64,000 bases of DNA from Nomia melanderi (lineage: Eukaryota; Arthropoda; Insecta; Hymenoptera; Halictidae), in assembly GCF_051020985.1 (NCBI RefSeq), contig NC_135008.1:1922001-1986000 (forward strand), in the 5' to 3' direction. The position numbers and the translations under genes are program-made. This document shows positions 36,233 through 48,342 of the stretch, piece after piece (positions within the stretch are counted from its first letter, which is position 1; each line of letters starts with the position of its first letter). The notes beneath the pieces are model-generated. The model saw only the letters and a program-made list of their open reading frames with translations, was not told where the DNA came from and searched no databases.

Positions 36233-36642
36233 AAGTACGCACGCACCACCGAGAACAGCCACCGCAGCTTTCGGCCGTGGGCGGTTGGCAACCGAGAGAG
36301 GGCTTGTTGATACGGCACGGATCCGACACAGTACTTACTTCGGGACTTCCATCCCCCACCCTCTATTTTTCGAGCGACGCCGCGGCCACTCAAACAAATT
36401 GACTCGAACGGAGCGGCGCGCGGCTCGCCGGCCTTTAATTGGAGATACACCCGGAATCGCGCGACGGAAAAGAAAGACGCACCGCGGGGGTGGGACCACC
36501 GGGTACTTGACCCGCGAATCGATTCGCCCTCTTCGACGCGCTGCATTATTTTTTCCGCCTCTCCTCTTCCCCGCTCCGGCCTGCCTCGCTGTAAGTGAAC
36601 TCCTTTTTTCGTACGCGTGCGTGCTTGTGCTTGTGTGCACGT

Positions 36643-36662
36643 GTATGTGTGTGTGTGTGTTT
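36643..36662. repeat. GT dinucleotide microsatellite
   Basis: Imperfect GTGTATGTGTGTGT run, with further GTGC variants upstream to about 36615. Confidence 0.85.
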
Positions 36663-36996
36663 TTCTCAAGTAAGCAGAGGCGTATCGTCGATTCGAGTCC
36701 GTTCGCCAGATGGCCTGCACCGGACAACCGAGAAATTAGATACGCCGGGCGAGGTTTCGAGGAGACCAGACACGATCGAACCGAGTTTGACGATCGGTTC
36801 GCCGGCCGATCGGGGTGAACGTTCCGTGGGATAGTTATTCCCGCGACGCGGTTGTTGGGAAAGTTTCCTGGGAAGTCGGCGGGCGCGCTGCCGGCCGGTT
36901 TGCAGACCCTTCCCTCGAAATTCCGGGAAACGACGTATTATAATCGCTACGGGGGAGTTCGATGGGTGATTCTTTGTTTCTTCGGTTTCGGGGTTC

Positions 36997-37246
36997 TTGC
37001 GATCGAGGCTCTGATCGATAGCTTCTTTAGGATTGATCCCTAGAATCGAGGATCTCGATAGAAACTGCAGTATCTTCATCGGTAAAGAATGAAACTAACG
37101 TCGCGTACTTAAAACAAAATCTTGCGATCGATCGAGGCTCTGATCTAGCTTCTTTAGGATTGATCCCTAGAATCGAGGATCTCGATAGAAACTGTAGTAT
37201 CTTCATCGGTAAAGAATAAAACAAACGTCGCGTACTTAAAACAAAA
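36997..37246 (+). repeat. Near-identical 125-bp tandem duplication
   Basis: Copies start at 36997 and 37122 with TTGCGATCGA. They share GGATTGATCCCTAGAATCGA, CTCGATAGAAACTG, GTATCTTCATCGGTAAAGAA and CGTCGCGTACTTAAAACAAA with only a few differences and small indels. Probably the youngest tandem duplication in the window. Confidence 0.95.
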
Positions 37247-39186
37247 TCATTGATTATTGTACCTCTACTATATCCTAATCAACGATCGTTTAATTCACCA
37301 GCGACGAGCAATTACAATACACCGATAAGCGAAGTCGCGTCCCGAATAAACACCGTAAAACCCGCGTTCGCCCTACAGAAACGGACCCAGTGGGAAGGGG
37401 AGGGAGGAAAAAAGGGAAGAAAATTGCTCGTGAGTCACGCGGTTCCGTCGAATCGCGATAAAACGGTGTCCAAGTTACGGAGCCGTTAATTAAACCGTGT
37501 AATCAGCGCGGCGGGGGAAGACAGGCGTCCGTTTATCGGCGGGGCGGATAGGTGGCTGCGCTCGTGAACGGAAGCGGGGGCGGCCATTGTTCGCCGGGAG
37601 CGGGAACGGGGGCTCGAGGAATGAATCTCGCGCGCGGAATGGATTTCGGCCGGGGGGTTAAGCCGCCCCACTTTCGATTCCGTTCGATGGCGCCGCGACT
37701 TATTGTGCCCGGGTCGTTTCGATAAACGCTCGCCGCGACCGCCGAGCGGATTTCGAGACGGCTAGAGGGGACGCGACGGGTTCTTCGACGAAAACCGCGC
37801 GTTTCCCGGCAGAAAGAGACGCGAGAGCCTAGATTCCGTGAAAGTCGGGTAAAAATGCCGGTGCGCCTCTCCTCGCGGCTCCGCCGCGTTTCACCCATTG
37901 TCCGCGCGAATTTCTAATCGCCCGCTTTCATTGACGGACCGGACCGAGGCGGGATTCGAGAGCGGAGAAACGCGCCGGACGCGAGCTCTTCTGTCACGAC
38001 GCGACGAGCTTTGTGCGTTCCGCGTGGAGCGGACCGATGAAAGGGAAATCGAGATGCGGAGTTGATTTCAGTTGCGATAGGTTTTGCGATCGTGAGCAAA
38101 TTGTTATAATGAAGATAGAAGTGTAATCATCGTTCTAAACAGTCGAATCCAAGTGATGGTTCTTCGTAAATCTTGTCTATCGTATATATCTAAGTTACAT
38201 TTCACCGTTTTATTTCACTATCACCGTTATCGAGACGATGACTTCGCAGGAGATCAAGTTCACGTTGCCATTTAACATCAATCTGACGGATATTGAAAGC
38301 TGCAATGAATATTTGGTAACAGTTTACCTCAATTTATCGATGCAACCACGCAAACACACGTTGCAACTCTTCTCGAGACTCTAACTTCCGTATACAGTTT
38401 ATCTACATAAACAACCATTCTTCTGAAAATGATAGAACAAAGCGTAGAATGAATCTCCTTAAATCAAGTGTTAACTCCGCAAGACGCCACGGTAATTTAG
38501 TAGTTTCATTTCGGTGGCACTAGCGTCCCGTCTTATCGCTTCTTACGTGGCGGCGACTCTAGCCGAGACGCACCGCTCGTAACGGCGCGATCCGTTTTCC
38601 GTTGAACGCGAGCGCGAGCCGCGCATGCCCGACGGGGCTCCCTATGCGGGTGTATCCGCGCCCTGGCTCTCGCGTGTCGGAACACGTGTCCCGTATCGTG
38701 TCGGACACGCGGTATCGCCGATCCAATCTTTCGACTCGCCGATCCGCGCCCAATCTGCCCGCTCCCTTGGCCAACGCTCCGACACGGCGACGGTGTCGCG
38801 GACAGCCGCGATTATCGTCTCGCAGGAACGAGTACAGACGGACGCTGCGGACGTAACCTAGAGGAAACGGTCGCTCGCTGGAGAATTTATACGGAGCGAC
38901 TCTGAAACTGTATCTCCGCGACAGTGGTTCTATGAGCAGATTTTGGCGACGCGAGATTCTGTCGTGGAAGTCTCGTTTCTGAGGAAATTCGTGATTACGG
39001 TCCAGCAATCAGTCGAAAATCCTAGATATTCTTGGCGTCTGATTGTTGAAAGCTAAGTTCTTTGAAATTTCGTGTTAACCCTTTGCGGACGAACGTCGAC
39101 ATTTCGAGACGAAGTGGAATAGGTCACAGATAAATGACAATGACTTGGACAGTGAGGGATATGTATAGTTTCCCTTTTCCTATTGT
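37247..39186. other. No confident gene; CpG-rich and AT-rich parts
   Basis: 37,480-38,030 and 38,500-38,880 are CpG-rich, and 38,080-38,460 is AT-rich. The AT-rich part holds a 48-codon plus-strand frame (38238-38384) described in the findings. An isolated TTAACCCTTTGCGGACGAA occurs at about 39074. Confidence 0.4.
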
Positions 39187-39392
39187 TTAACACTTTGACT
39201 GCCACGTCAGCCGAATACGGGTGACGCCATTTTTAGCGTAATCTTGAACATTCATTTCCTTGGTGACGTATCGAATTAAGTTCTATTGGTATGAGAAAGA
39301 AAGATAGTGTAATCGTTACGAAGAATCTCTGTAGTTTCTGGTTTATTAAGAAATTAAGTTTCGATGAGTTTCCTTGGCAGTCAAAGTGTTAA
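39187..39392 (+). mobile_element. Family E MITE, complete 206-bp copy
   Basis: TTAACACTTTGACTGCCA at the left and TGGCAGTCAAAGTGTTAA at the right are perfect inverted ends with TTAA on both sides. The interior carries GCCGAATACGGGTGACG and GTAATCGTTACGAAGAATCT. It has the best-preserved ends of the family E copies here. Confidence 0.9.
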
Positions 39393-40107
39393 GCAATGGA
39401 TACAGAATTTGGCTTCACCTTTCGTATTTTCCAAAGCTACGTTGTCTACGAAGGATTAAATCTACGGTCAATCCTTCCAGCAGCAACTCTGCGCCAGATC
39501 TCGCGTTAGAAGCTTCCGTTCCTCGCGAAATAAAGAACACGAGAAGGAGAAGGCAGGGAACCGAGGAAATCGGGAGAATCGACGTTTGAAGCACCGTTTG
39601 AGCGGCGCGAAGCTTGGAATTACGTGATTAAGCGCGCGGAGGGAATGGATGTTGGCGAGCGGACACCCGCGGCGGTCAGTTGGCATCGGCTCAATGTCGC
39701 CGGTTACGAGAGGAATTCTATGCAGTCGGCTTCGTTACTTTCTCACGGTTCGCGCGTTGTCGGGTGAATTTTCCATTTCGGCGTGGATCGGGTAGAACGC
39801 TCGGGGAAGCCGCGACGTGTTCGATACGTTTGTCCCGGCGCGAAGAAAAGGCCGTGGAAGGGAGGCCGCATGAAAACTGGCGCAGCCGATCCCAAGAAAA
39901 CCAACATCGATCTGAGGAAAAGTAGAGGGAGTATATAGAGCTCTGCAGGGTTCTTGAAAAACGCTCCTGGCGGAGCCGCGGAAGTGGGTCACTCGACCAT
40001 CAAACGACATGACTGCTTAACTCGACGCGAACGCTCGCCGAGCATGAAGGCAATTACGGGGACGCGGATTTTTCGAGTCCTCGCCTCGACGTGTGTGTCC
40101 TCGCCAG

Positions 40108-40335
40108 CTCCTGCTGGATTCTCTTCGGGAATATGCGCTGGGATCATCGGTAGAGGCGTCTGGAAGAGCATTGAATCCTGGGGACAAAGTTATCCTCTAC
40201 AATGGAGAAACTGAAGAATCATGTAGCTGTGTAATTAGAATTGCGGTGCCTTTGACAGTAGGAAGGACGTTTGTTCCTTTGAAATGTACGGAATCGGCAG
40301 TAGAAGTTAAATTGTATCAATTGATTGATAGAGAG
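40108..40335 (+). CDS. Exon-like coding segment of an unidentified protein (76 codons)
   Basis: It opens after CCTCGCCAG, runs 76 codons in frame without a stop and ends at GAGAG before GTAAGT, so it would be a phase 0-0 exon. The peptide has a normal soluble-protein pattern (start LLLDSLREYALGSSVEAS, middle ALNPGDKVILYNGETEE, end VEVKLYQLIDRE), with alternating hydrophobic residues as in beta strands. It is poorer in CpG than its flanks. In the same frame an upstream stop lies at 40045, and the frame ends just after the donor. I do not recognise the family with confidence. The pattern is faintly like the junction of the ATPase and substrate-binding domains of divergent HSP70-like proteins, which is speculation. 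No partner exons were found nearby, so a stranded gene fragment is also possible. Confidence 0.5.
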
Positions 40336-40569
40336 GTAAGTAAATAGTACGCTAAGAGATTAATAAACCACCGAAACTGAAATTTCCCGAGACTCTAAGA
40401 TCAATAGTTAGCTCGATTCTGCGACGAGAAGCCTCCTAAAGAGTCACCAGCGAGAATCCTTTCTTCCAGCGTGGCAGCCGGGAGTAGCTAACTTTCCTCG
40501 GACGTCCATTCGTTTTCATAGTTCGCAAGTCGAACTAACGAACGCTTTTGAGATCCTTGGAAAATTCAT

Positions 40570-40778
40570 ACTAGGTTTACGGAACGCGTCAAACTGACGC
40601 ATACTGAATTTTAGAAATATTATTTTCTAAATATTTACACCGATTTCGATCGATGCGATCGCACTGACATGTACCCCAATTACTATCGAATCTCCAGTCT
40701 CCACAATCTAAACAAACGAGCATCGATTCTTTTAGGAATAATAGAAGTGTACGATAAATGCCGTAAACATAGTGTTAA
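40570..40778 (+). mobile_element. Family C MITE
   Basis: The left end ACTAGGTTTACGGAACGCGT lacks its TTAA, and the right end is CCGTAAACATAGTGTTAA. The ends are inverse to each other. The interior ATTACTATCGAATCTCCAGT and TTCTTTTAGGAATAATAGAA recur within 22942-23291. Non-autonomous. Confidence 0.8.
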
Positions 40779-41978
40779 CTGAAACATTTCGTCGGTCCTT
40801 GACGCAATTTACTTTTCACTTCCAATCGATCCTTCCGAGTTATTCGAACGACAAGTGACATACACGCGCTGAAAGCGATCGACGAAGCACCGAAAGCGGG
40901 ATAACGATAAAAGGGTAAAGGCCGGCGCAGCGAACGTTAGCGTCTTCGGGTTACGAAAGTTTGTCGCAACGCTCGCCGAGAACAATCGGAAAGAAACGTA
41001 ATACAAAGTAGCGAACGGGTGTCTCGTCGGATTCGCGAGGCGTGCGCTCGTTGGGCAACCCGCTTGAGCGCAGTTGCACGCGAGATCACGTGACCCCCGG
41101 GCATGCACACGTAGAGAGAGGCGTGTACGCGAGCGCTCATCCTCGTTTATTATTCATATACACCGGCGTATATCACCGCTGGTGCGCATTAAAGCGACGC
41201 GGCCCGCCACTCTCGGGCCTCTCCCTGCTTCTTCGGAGTCGGTCGCGTAGTCTCGTTTCGTAATGAGAAAGCCTAGGCCTGTGTGCATGTGCATGTACGC
41301 GCGCGTGTGCGTGCATGCGCGCGGTCAACGATAATGCATCGTTGCGGCTGCCGAGAGAACCAGAGATAGAGTGAGAGAGGGAGTGAGAGAGAGGGAGGAA
41401 GATTGATAGGAGAGACAGGGAGAGAACAGGCGGAATTAAAAACGACAGGGAAGGAGAGAGCGCGAGGAAAACGCCGGAAGAGGACGGAAAGGGTTGCGAG
41501 AGGACGAGTCGAACGCACTTGGAAATCGTCACCGCTGGGGAACGCGGTGTCATCTGCATAGGCGGCGCTGCGGTCGTTACCACGGACGGTTTGGCCTCTC
41601 GCGATCTGGAAGTTTGATAATCGCAAGCGTCTTCAGTGCTGACGATGTGACTGAGTATTGGCTTTCATGTGTTGCGTCTATAACGTGGTCGTTAGAGGGA
41701 TTTATCATCGAGGAGCTGTTTGGTACTAGGACTATCGGATGACTTTTCTTTTTTTCTGGTTATTTGAGAGATGGGTGATTCTTTGATGTTGCTAGAGGAA
41801 TTGAGCTGTTAATGCAGAAACTTGCGAATCAGTTGAAGTCTCAATGAGATGTTTAGTTTCTATAGAGGAATTTATTGAAGGAAGGTGTTAGAAGCAGTTT
41901 TGCACACTTGAAGTGATCTGTTCCTGGTTCCTTCATTTTGGAATTATTAAAGACAACAGATGCTTCTCTGGGAAATCG
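40779..41978. other. No gene seen; contains an alternating purine-pyrimidine run
   Basis: CpG-rich to about 41,600. 41278-41325 is an alternating GTGTGCATGTGCATGTACGC-type stretch, and 41360-41460 is GA-rich. No exon-like segment. Confidence 0.45.
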
Positions 41979-42235
41979 TTAACTTTTAGCAGTCCAGGTT
42001 GTTTTGTAACCTATCAGCAACTGCAACTAATTTTTATAGTATTCCTATCGAAAATTAGAAATGCAACATTCCTTCGATCTATTTTCCTTCTTAGTACAAA
42101 ATTCGGATGCGTGGGAAATTTACTAATTTTAGGGTAGTTTGATGAACTGAACTTGAAATCGTTTGAAACTCGAATACTCTTGTAGTTTCTACAGAGAAAT
42201 CTCAGGAAGTCTATCTCGATAGTTCTAACGTCAAC
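41979..42235 (+). mobile_element. Family I dispersed repeat, second copy
   Basis: TTAACTTTTAGCAGTCCAGG followed by TTGTTTTGTAACCTATCAGC aligns with 27561-27835. It ends AGTTCTAACGTCAA, which looks like a decayed family D-type terminus. Confidence 0.7.
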
Positions 42236-42943
42236 GATTATTTTCAAAGCAATTTACCTATTCGATAAAAGCCATCGCCAACAATTCCAGCGGCGAGCGT
42301 GTCGCGGAACACGTGTTCCATCGAGAAGTCGCAGTCGAAGCCAGGAAAATGGATTCCTCGGAGGAGTGCAAGGATCGAAGGAAGCCGCGCGGGGTTTGGG
42401 AAAGAAGCCTCTATTACGCGACGCGGGGGGACAAATGGGCGTGCAATCTGTCGGCTAAGCCGCTTCTTATTGCTTCGCCCAGCATCAACGACTACCGGCG
42501 CGCCGCGGAATCCGCGTGAAAACGTATATCTTCGTTCCACGCACGCAGCGCGACCCGTCACGGGGCCCGGATCGCCGGCTAACGGCTGTAACCTGTTCCC
42601 TCGGCGTGTCGCGGCTATCCTAGACGCGCTTTCATGCCGCGCGTATCAGCCCCGGCGTGCGCGCGTTCACAATGCACACGCTCGAACGGTCCATGCCACC
42701 CACGAGCGAGCGGCGCGCCGTGACTTTCCTCCTTGGAATCGCGTGAGTCGTTTCTCCGCGTACAGGTGCACGTAAATGGAAGCCGGGAAGCTAGTCGGAA
42801 CGTCGCTACCTAACTTTGTGCGTGGAACATGTTGCTCGAAGCGTGTTCAAGACGGCGGTACTAGAGATCTGGACGAGCGTGCAGGATACACGTTAAGGGC
42901 GCACTTTTCAGTCGTCCCCCGCGTGTTTTCGAGTGTCTGTATC

Positions 42944-43358
42944 TTAACCCTTTGGAATCGGATGTTTCTTACTGGAAATATTTAACATTTCTTTACGAGG
43001 CGAAGATGATCTTTGAGACTGATTCGAAAATCACCGGTACATTGAGGAACAGCTGTTTTATTTCAGTGTTTCACGTATCGAGGCGTTATACAAAGTTTAA
43101 CCCTTGCACTCCGTTGTCGCCCGTTCATTTTTAGTCAAACATAACTTTAAAGTGTACAGGCACTTTTTTAATGACAAAGCAGGGTCTTGAATCTTTTACA
43201 GAGGCACGCTCGTAGCTGATAGCTCATATTAAAATTGATTCGGAGTTGCTGAAAGGTCATATTAAAAATTGCTCGTGCAAAGGGTTAACATTAAATATCA
43301 CGTTCTATAGTTTTACTGCGTCGAATCAAGTGGTCACCTCTCGAGTTCAAAGGGTTAA
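42944..43358 (+). mobile_element. Family A MITE carrying a nested family J insertion
   Basis: The left end is TTAACCCTTTGGAATCGGA. The right part ends with GTCACCTCTCGAGTTCAAAG and GGTTAA. The family A interior is interrupted at ACAAAGTTTAA and resumes as CATTAAATATCACG, exactly where uninterrupted copies read AAGTTTAATATTAAATATCA. Removing the insert with one TTAA restores a normal copy. Confidence 0.85.
43097..43288 (+). mobile_element. Family J MITE nested in family A
   Basis: A 192-bp insert with TTAACCCTTGCACTCCG at the left and GCTCGTGCAAAGGGTTAA at the right, both with TTAA. Its ends resemble family A for about 14 bp but its interior does not, so it may be a deletion derivative of a related autonomous element. 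Confidence 0.8.
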
Positions 43359-44254
43359 TACTGAAACTACCGGTAAAATTGATTGTTCAGCATTTTCTTA
43401 TAGAACTTATGAAAATACGTTTGTCGAGTTTTCAATTTCCTTATATTCTAGTTCGTATTGCTCGAAAAAAGCAGAGGATCTAAATAGGAAGCTCGGTTTT
43501 CTCGCAGTGTTCGATTCCCGAAAGGGAAAGCCAGACCCGCCGCGAGACGCGAGCAAGCGCGAAATCGTAGAACGAAAGCTCGCCTATGCAAATGCGCATC
43601 CGGCACGAGAAATCGATGAAGAAGGTCGAAACCTGGTCGCTTTCACTCGCGGCGACGCAAAATTTCCATTGTTACGTCAGCGTTGACAATCGCGCGGCGG
43701 CGTCGATCGCTCCGGCCGGCGCGCTGTTTTTTCGAAGCGTCAACGAAACACGATAGCATCAATTATATTACAGATAACATCCTGTTGCGTTCGTCAATTC
43801 ATTCGCTCGAACCTACTACAAACGTAAAAACACACCGGCAACTTCCTTTCATGTCCATCAGATTCCAAGAATCCTCGAAAACCGTGATCGGATAGAGAAA
43901 GTCGCAGCATTGCCGACAAAACGAAACGGTAGCTCGAAAAAATCTGAAAACAGAGATTCCGATCTAGGATACCGGAACGTCTGCTTCTATTGCATCGAAA
44001 TTTAATCCCGAACGCGCAGATTTTCCAAGGGAAAATATTCCTGCTCATGGAATACTTAAGTTAACTGTGTTTGACGAGTATACACGTCATCTTAAAACTC
44101 TTAATGCTAACTTTTTCAACGATGGATTATTTATTCTTTGAGACAACACGTAATTCTTATTCGTTTCGCTTTAGTTTCTCGTTAGGATATATTTTAAGTG
44201 CATTTCACCTGCACTTAACGAGTATACACTTCATTATTCGATTTTATTACGCGC
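43359..44254. other. No gene seen
   Basis: Mixed composition. A short degraded D-like fragment (CTGAAACTACCGGTAAAATT) sits at about 43362. No exon supported. Confidence 0.4.
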
Positions 44255-44460
44255 ACAATGAGAGATTTTTCGAACTAAATTCCACACTTAACTGGTTAAA
44301 ACCGAAATTGAGTATTACTTCTCTACTAACAATCGGTAACCTTCGAAATAGAACGAGCATTAACCCTTTGCACTCGAAAGGTGCCTCTCAAATTGATTTC
44401 ACACAGTAAAACCATATATATCGTTTTCAAACGAAGTTCCACACTTAACTGGTTATGAAC
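44255..44460 (+). repeat. Fragments of family H and family A in series
   Basis: 44255-44299 matches the right half of family H (ending TTAACTGGTTAA). 44360-44402 is a family A left end (TTAACCCTTTGCACTCGA). 44430-44456 is another family H right end (AAGTTCCACACTTAACTGGT). A cluster of partial copies. Confidence 0.65.
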
Positions 44461-47180
44461 TCGAATTTTCTGATCGTCGAATTATTAGACGCCGATCGCG
44501 AGTTCCTACGTGGTTCAAAAGCGAGCGGACGGACCGAGGGAACGAGGAATCGCGTGCAAACGGTCGGAGAGTCGAGGAATCGATTCTCCGCGGGTCCCGA
44601 TAGCAGCCTCCGCGATCGGCGATGCTCCCGATATTATCGGTGAGCGGTGCGGATTAATAGGGGCCCGATAGGCCGATCGCTCGTACGAAACGTACGGATT
44701 TCCGATCGGCCGTTCGCCCGGCGCGCGATCGTCATGGTCAGTCGGCTAGCCGGCTGACGTCTGACAAACGAGAATTCCACGGGAAGATCACTGATACCGC
44801 CTCTGTGCTGGGACTCCTCCGTCGACCGGTTTCCGGGTACACGGGGATAGGAATTTCTTCTCGTTCCTCAATGTGTCTTACGCGGATTCCACGGTGCCGT
44901 GGCCCCCGTCTCGCGGAGGGACGCGCGGCAACCCCGCCACCCACGAAACTCCCTTTTTCTTCGGCACTTCCGACTAGATTTTTCGCGAGCTTCTTCGGTT
45001 CTTCGGAGGATCCGATCGCGTCCCCTGTAACGTTTCGCGCTGGGAATTCAGAGATTTGGCAGTGAAGGATTTTGGTTTTCCTTGTTTGATGAATCGCGAA
45101 GATGCGGTTAAGGGGAGGAAAACATTGAGGTATAGGTTTGGTTTTGGAATTATTATATATTCGGAAGCTATAGACGGCGTTTCTGAGTTAAATGAAAAGA
45201 GGAAATGTCTGAGTAACTGGGAATATTATTTATTCCATTAGGATTTACAAAAATTAGAGAATATTAAGGAATGGAGTTAGATTCATTGGTTTATGCGACT
45301 TATATGTAACCATCTAATCTGATTTGGTTTGTTAATCATTTTGTATAGAGTGATGTATTCTATAACAATCTAGTATTGTAATATAATGAACAAAGGGATA
45401 CTATAATATGATAAAAATACTGTAATATAATAAACAAAGGAAAATTTTTATCTCGAATTTTTGTAGAACTGTTAGAAAGGACTGTTCAGGTTTCGAGTGT
45501 CACGACTATGCTCTAGATTGCTTCATACGAGTCGGAACAAAAGAAAGAATGCTCCGAGGCAGAAATAAAATGGCAGAATCATCGACGTCCGTCGATGCAA
45601 GAAGCGGAGGACTGTCGAACAGATGAGAAATCCCGGTGCGCGATAATAAATCCCGAACGGTCGCGCCTAATTTCGGTTCATTAACGCGGACAGTCTTCCG
45701 AGTGTCTACAATTAAACCATAATCCACGGTGCTCTGGGCGCGTTACCGTCCAATGAAGGCCGGAGCTCAAGGAGACACAAGTCGGTCACGGAACGATCGT
45801 CCAACCGCAAATTAACGAGATCGGTAAACTGTATTTAAACCTTCAAACCCGTTGTCCACGATTACGAGATCGTGTCATCCTACAAATCTCAGCTCTTCGT
45901 TGCGCAATGTTTAATTAGAGTCGGGGGACACCTCGCGCGACACCGATAGAACCGGAAGTACGCGTGATACCCGAAGATCCACGCGAAACGGCCGAGGAGA
46001 AGCTTCGGAGAAGCTAATTCAATTCTATTTATAGCTTGAACTACTTACACACTAAAGAACAGCAAACCAGCGTCAGAACAAAACCGAAAACTGACTAATT
46101 ATATTAATTTAAAAAATAATTATCCTAATGACGACTGACTAATTCAATGAGCCCCAAGTTCCTCAGCCTAGCTGTCAATCGATCCTAGAATACGCTATAT
46201 AATCGGTACAAGGAATCGTCATCGAACCGATTCCAGTGTCTTTACTCCAGCATCCGACACGTCCGTGGAATCGATATTCCTGATTATCGAATGGTAATTC
46301 CATTCGCGGCGGGGCCAGGAGATAGCGGGTCGTAGTGTCGCCTGTATCGTCGGGCGGAACGCGAGGAGGAACGGGCGCGAACCTCTGAAAAAAACGAGAA
46401 CCGAGTCGAACGTGGAATCAATAGGAGGTCGATGCACTTATTACCTGGGCCGGAGAGCGTGTCCATCTATCCGCGAATCTGGAGCCGCAGCGGAGGACCT
46501 CTCTTCGACCCCGTTGTCGATAAATCACCGGCGGCCGTTATTAAAGGACCTCGAGGCCCGGAGACAAAAGGACGAGGAGGAACGAAGCTGGCAGGGACGA
46601 GCAGGCCGGTGCGAAAGTGAACGAGGATCGGACAATGGGAGCGGCCAACATGATTTTCCATTTAATCCCGGCTAGAATATTTATCGTCGTCGCGGGTGGG
46701 GTGGGCGGGGGGAGGAGGAGGAGGAGGAGAGGCGTAATTTTTTAATCCGGGAATTCCCGCTGTCGAATTCCCGCGGCCGCTTTTGTCCCGAATAATGGAG
46801 CCAACGGCGAAACGAACCCGGAATCGAAGGGACTGTGAAAGGACTCGCGCACGTCCTGTCGCTGGAACACGGCCGAAAACGATTTCACGTCGCGTCTTGT
46901 CAAGTTTCGCGCTGGAACCACCGGATGCCCGGGAATTAACTATTCCTGATTTTTCGGGAATTGTTGGAGAGCTGCGGATGCTTTTTCGAGGGAAGATTTA
47001 ACGGTACAACTATTCCGCGATGATTAACTTTTAACGAATTGGAGGTATTTGAAGTTGACTTACTGAAAATTGGGTAATATAATCTATATTATATACTTCG
47101 GTTGTCTAGCTTATCTAACGGAAAGAAATTCGAAGTGAGCTAGTATAATACTTAACGTGTTGGTTGTAAATATTAGAATA
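44461..47180. other. No gene seen; CpG-rich blocks around an AT-rich core
   Basis: 44,470-45,050 and 45,500-46,980 are CpG-rich. 45,240-45,450 is AT-rich with a short duplicated TGTAATATAATxAACAAAGG motif. A GGAGGAGG run lies at 46712-46730. No credible exon or RNA gene. Confidence 0.4.
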
Positions 47181-47413
47181 TTAACCCTTTGCACTCGAGA
47201 GGTGACTCAGTCACAACTTGATTCGACACAGCAAAACTGAAGTTGAATATCTAGTATTCTAAACAAAACTTTGTATCGCTATATTAAACACTTAGATAAA
47301 ATAGCTTCGTTGCTTGATTTATCTGTGAATTACCGTTAAATTACTTTCAAAAAATTCCTATACGTCGGAAAGCGTTGAATATTTCCAGTGAAAAACTTCC
47401 GAGTAAGGGTTGA
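47181..47413 (+). mobile_element. Family A MITE, right TTAA decayed
   Basis: TTAACCCTTTGCACTCGA, then the palindrome GGTGACTCAGTCAC at the left. The right end is AACTTCCGAGTAAGGGTTGA, so its terminal TTAA has mutated to TTGA. The interior matches the 6003 and 29584 copies in part. Confidence 0.8.
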
Positions 47414-48342
47414 GGCGTCCAGCGTATCCGAGGATCTGCGTCGAACGACTATCTTTTCCTCGGGCCGCGATGACGATCCTTATCTCGCGAGTAAGGAAAT
47501 CGAGCTTTCGCCTCGGCGGGGGTCAGCGATGCAGCGGTGTGCGCCGCGTCGTCTTTGTGACCCGGGGCGAAGATGGCGACCGGGCCGAGAGGGAGGGAGC
47601 TCGTCTCGCGATAGCTCGCCGCGACGATACGATCTCTCATCAGCAACATGAAGCTAACAAAGCTCGACTCCGGCCACGGCAACCGATAACGCGAAGCGTC
47701 GAGCACACCCGGACCCTTTGCTACTTTCACCGTGCGAACCTGCGCCCTTGCTCCCCCGGTCAAAGGCAACGATCCCGCGCCGCTTTGCTTCCCGGTTCCT
47801 ACCGGTTCCGGGCGACGCGATCGTTTGCCAGTCGCCGCTTGGAACGTTTTCATTTCATCCGATCCGCGTAACGCGCCACTGAATTCCCGCGTCATTGGCT
47901 GTCAACGTCTGGGCACGATACGGCGACTACGACGAAGCTGGACTGTCTAGGCCCTGCTCAATGAACTATGTTTGCGGACGTCCATCGCGTAGTTACTTTG
48001 GAGTCCACGTTGCCGATAGTTTGACACACGATCCGAGCTTTGATTAACCTGCGCGCAGTCACGGGATACTGCGAGGTAGCCTCGAGGATAAGCCGGCTAT
48101 TTGGTAGCAAAATTTGGCTGGTCACTGGAGCTGGAATTCAGTGATCTTCTCTGAAGCGATGGTTGATCGTGGTAGTGGAGATTCGTGGTATTGGGGATTT
48201 GCTGCTATCGATGAATCGACGAATCCCTGATCATTGATTTTCAGAAGGTATTGACGAGTAAATGCTAAACGATTTTAAGGGGGGAAATTCATGGAATGAA
48301 GAGAATATGGTGTATCGAGTCACTGGCAATCATCGATTGCGA
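47414..48342. other. No gene seen; CpG-rich spacer
   Basis: CpG-rich to about 48,070. Two opposed frames of about 150 codons (47410-47871 plus, 47449-47895 minus) overlap almost fully and look like shadows of composition. Confidence 0.45.

Larger units (their letters stand above)
35641..36996. other. GC-rich patch with microsatellites, no supported gene
   Basis: CpG-rich, with a GA-rich run at 36180-36232 and a GT run at 36643-36662. A donor-like GTAAGTGAAC at about 36591 on the plus strand has no supported exon before it. Frames up to 214 codons overlap on both strands. Confidence 0.4.
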
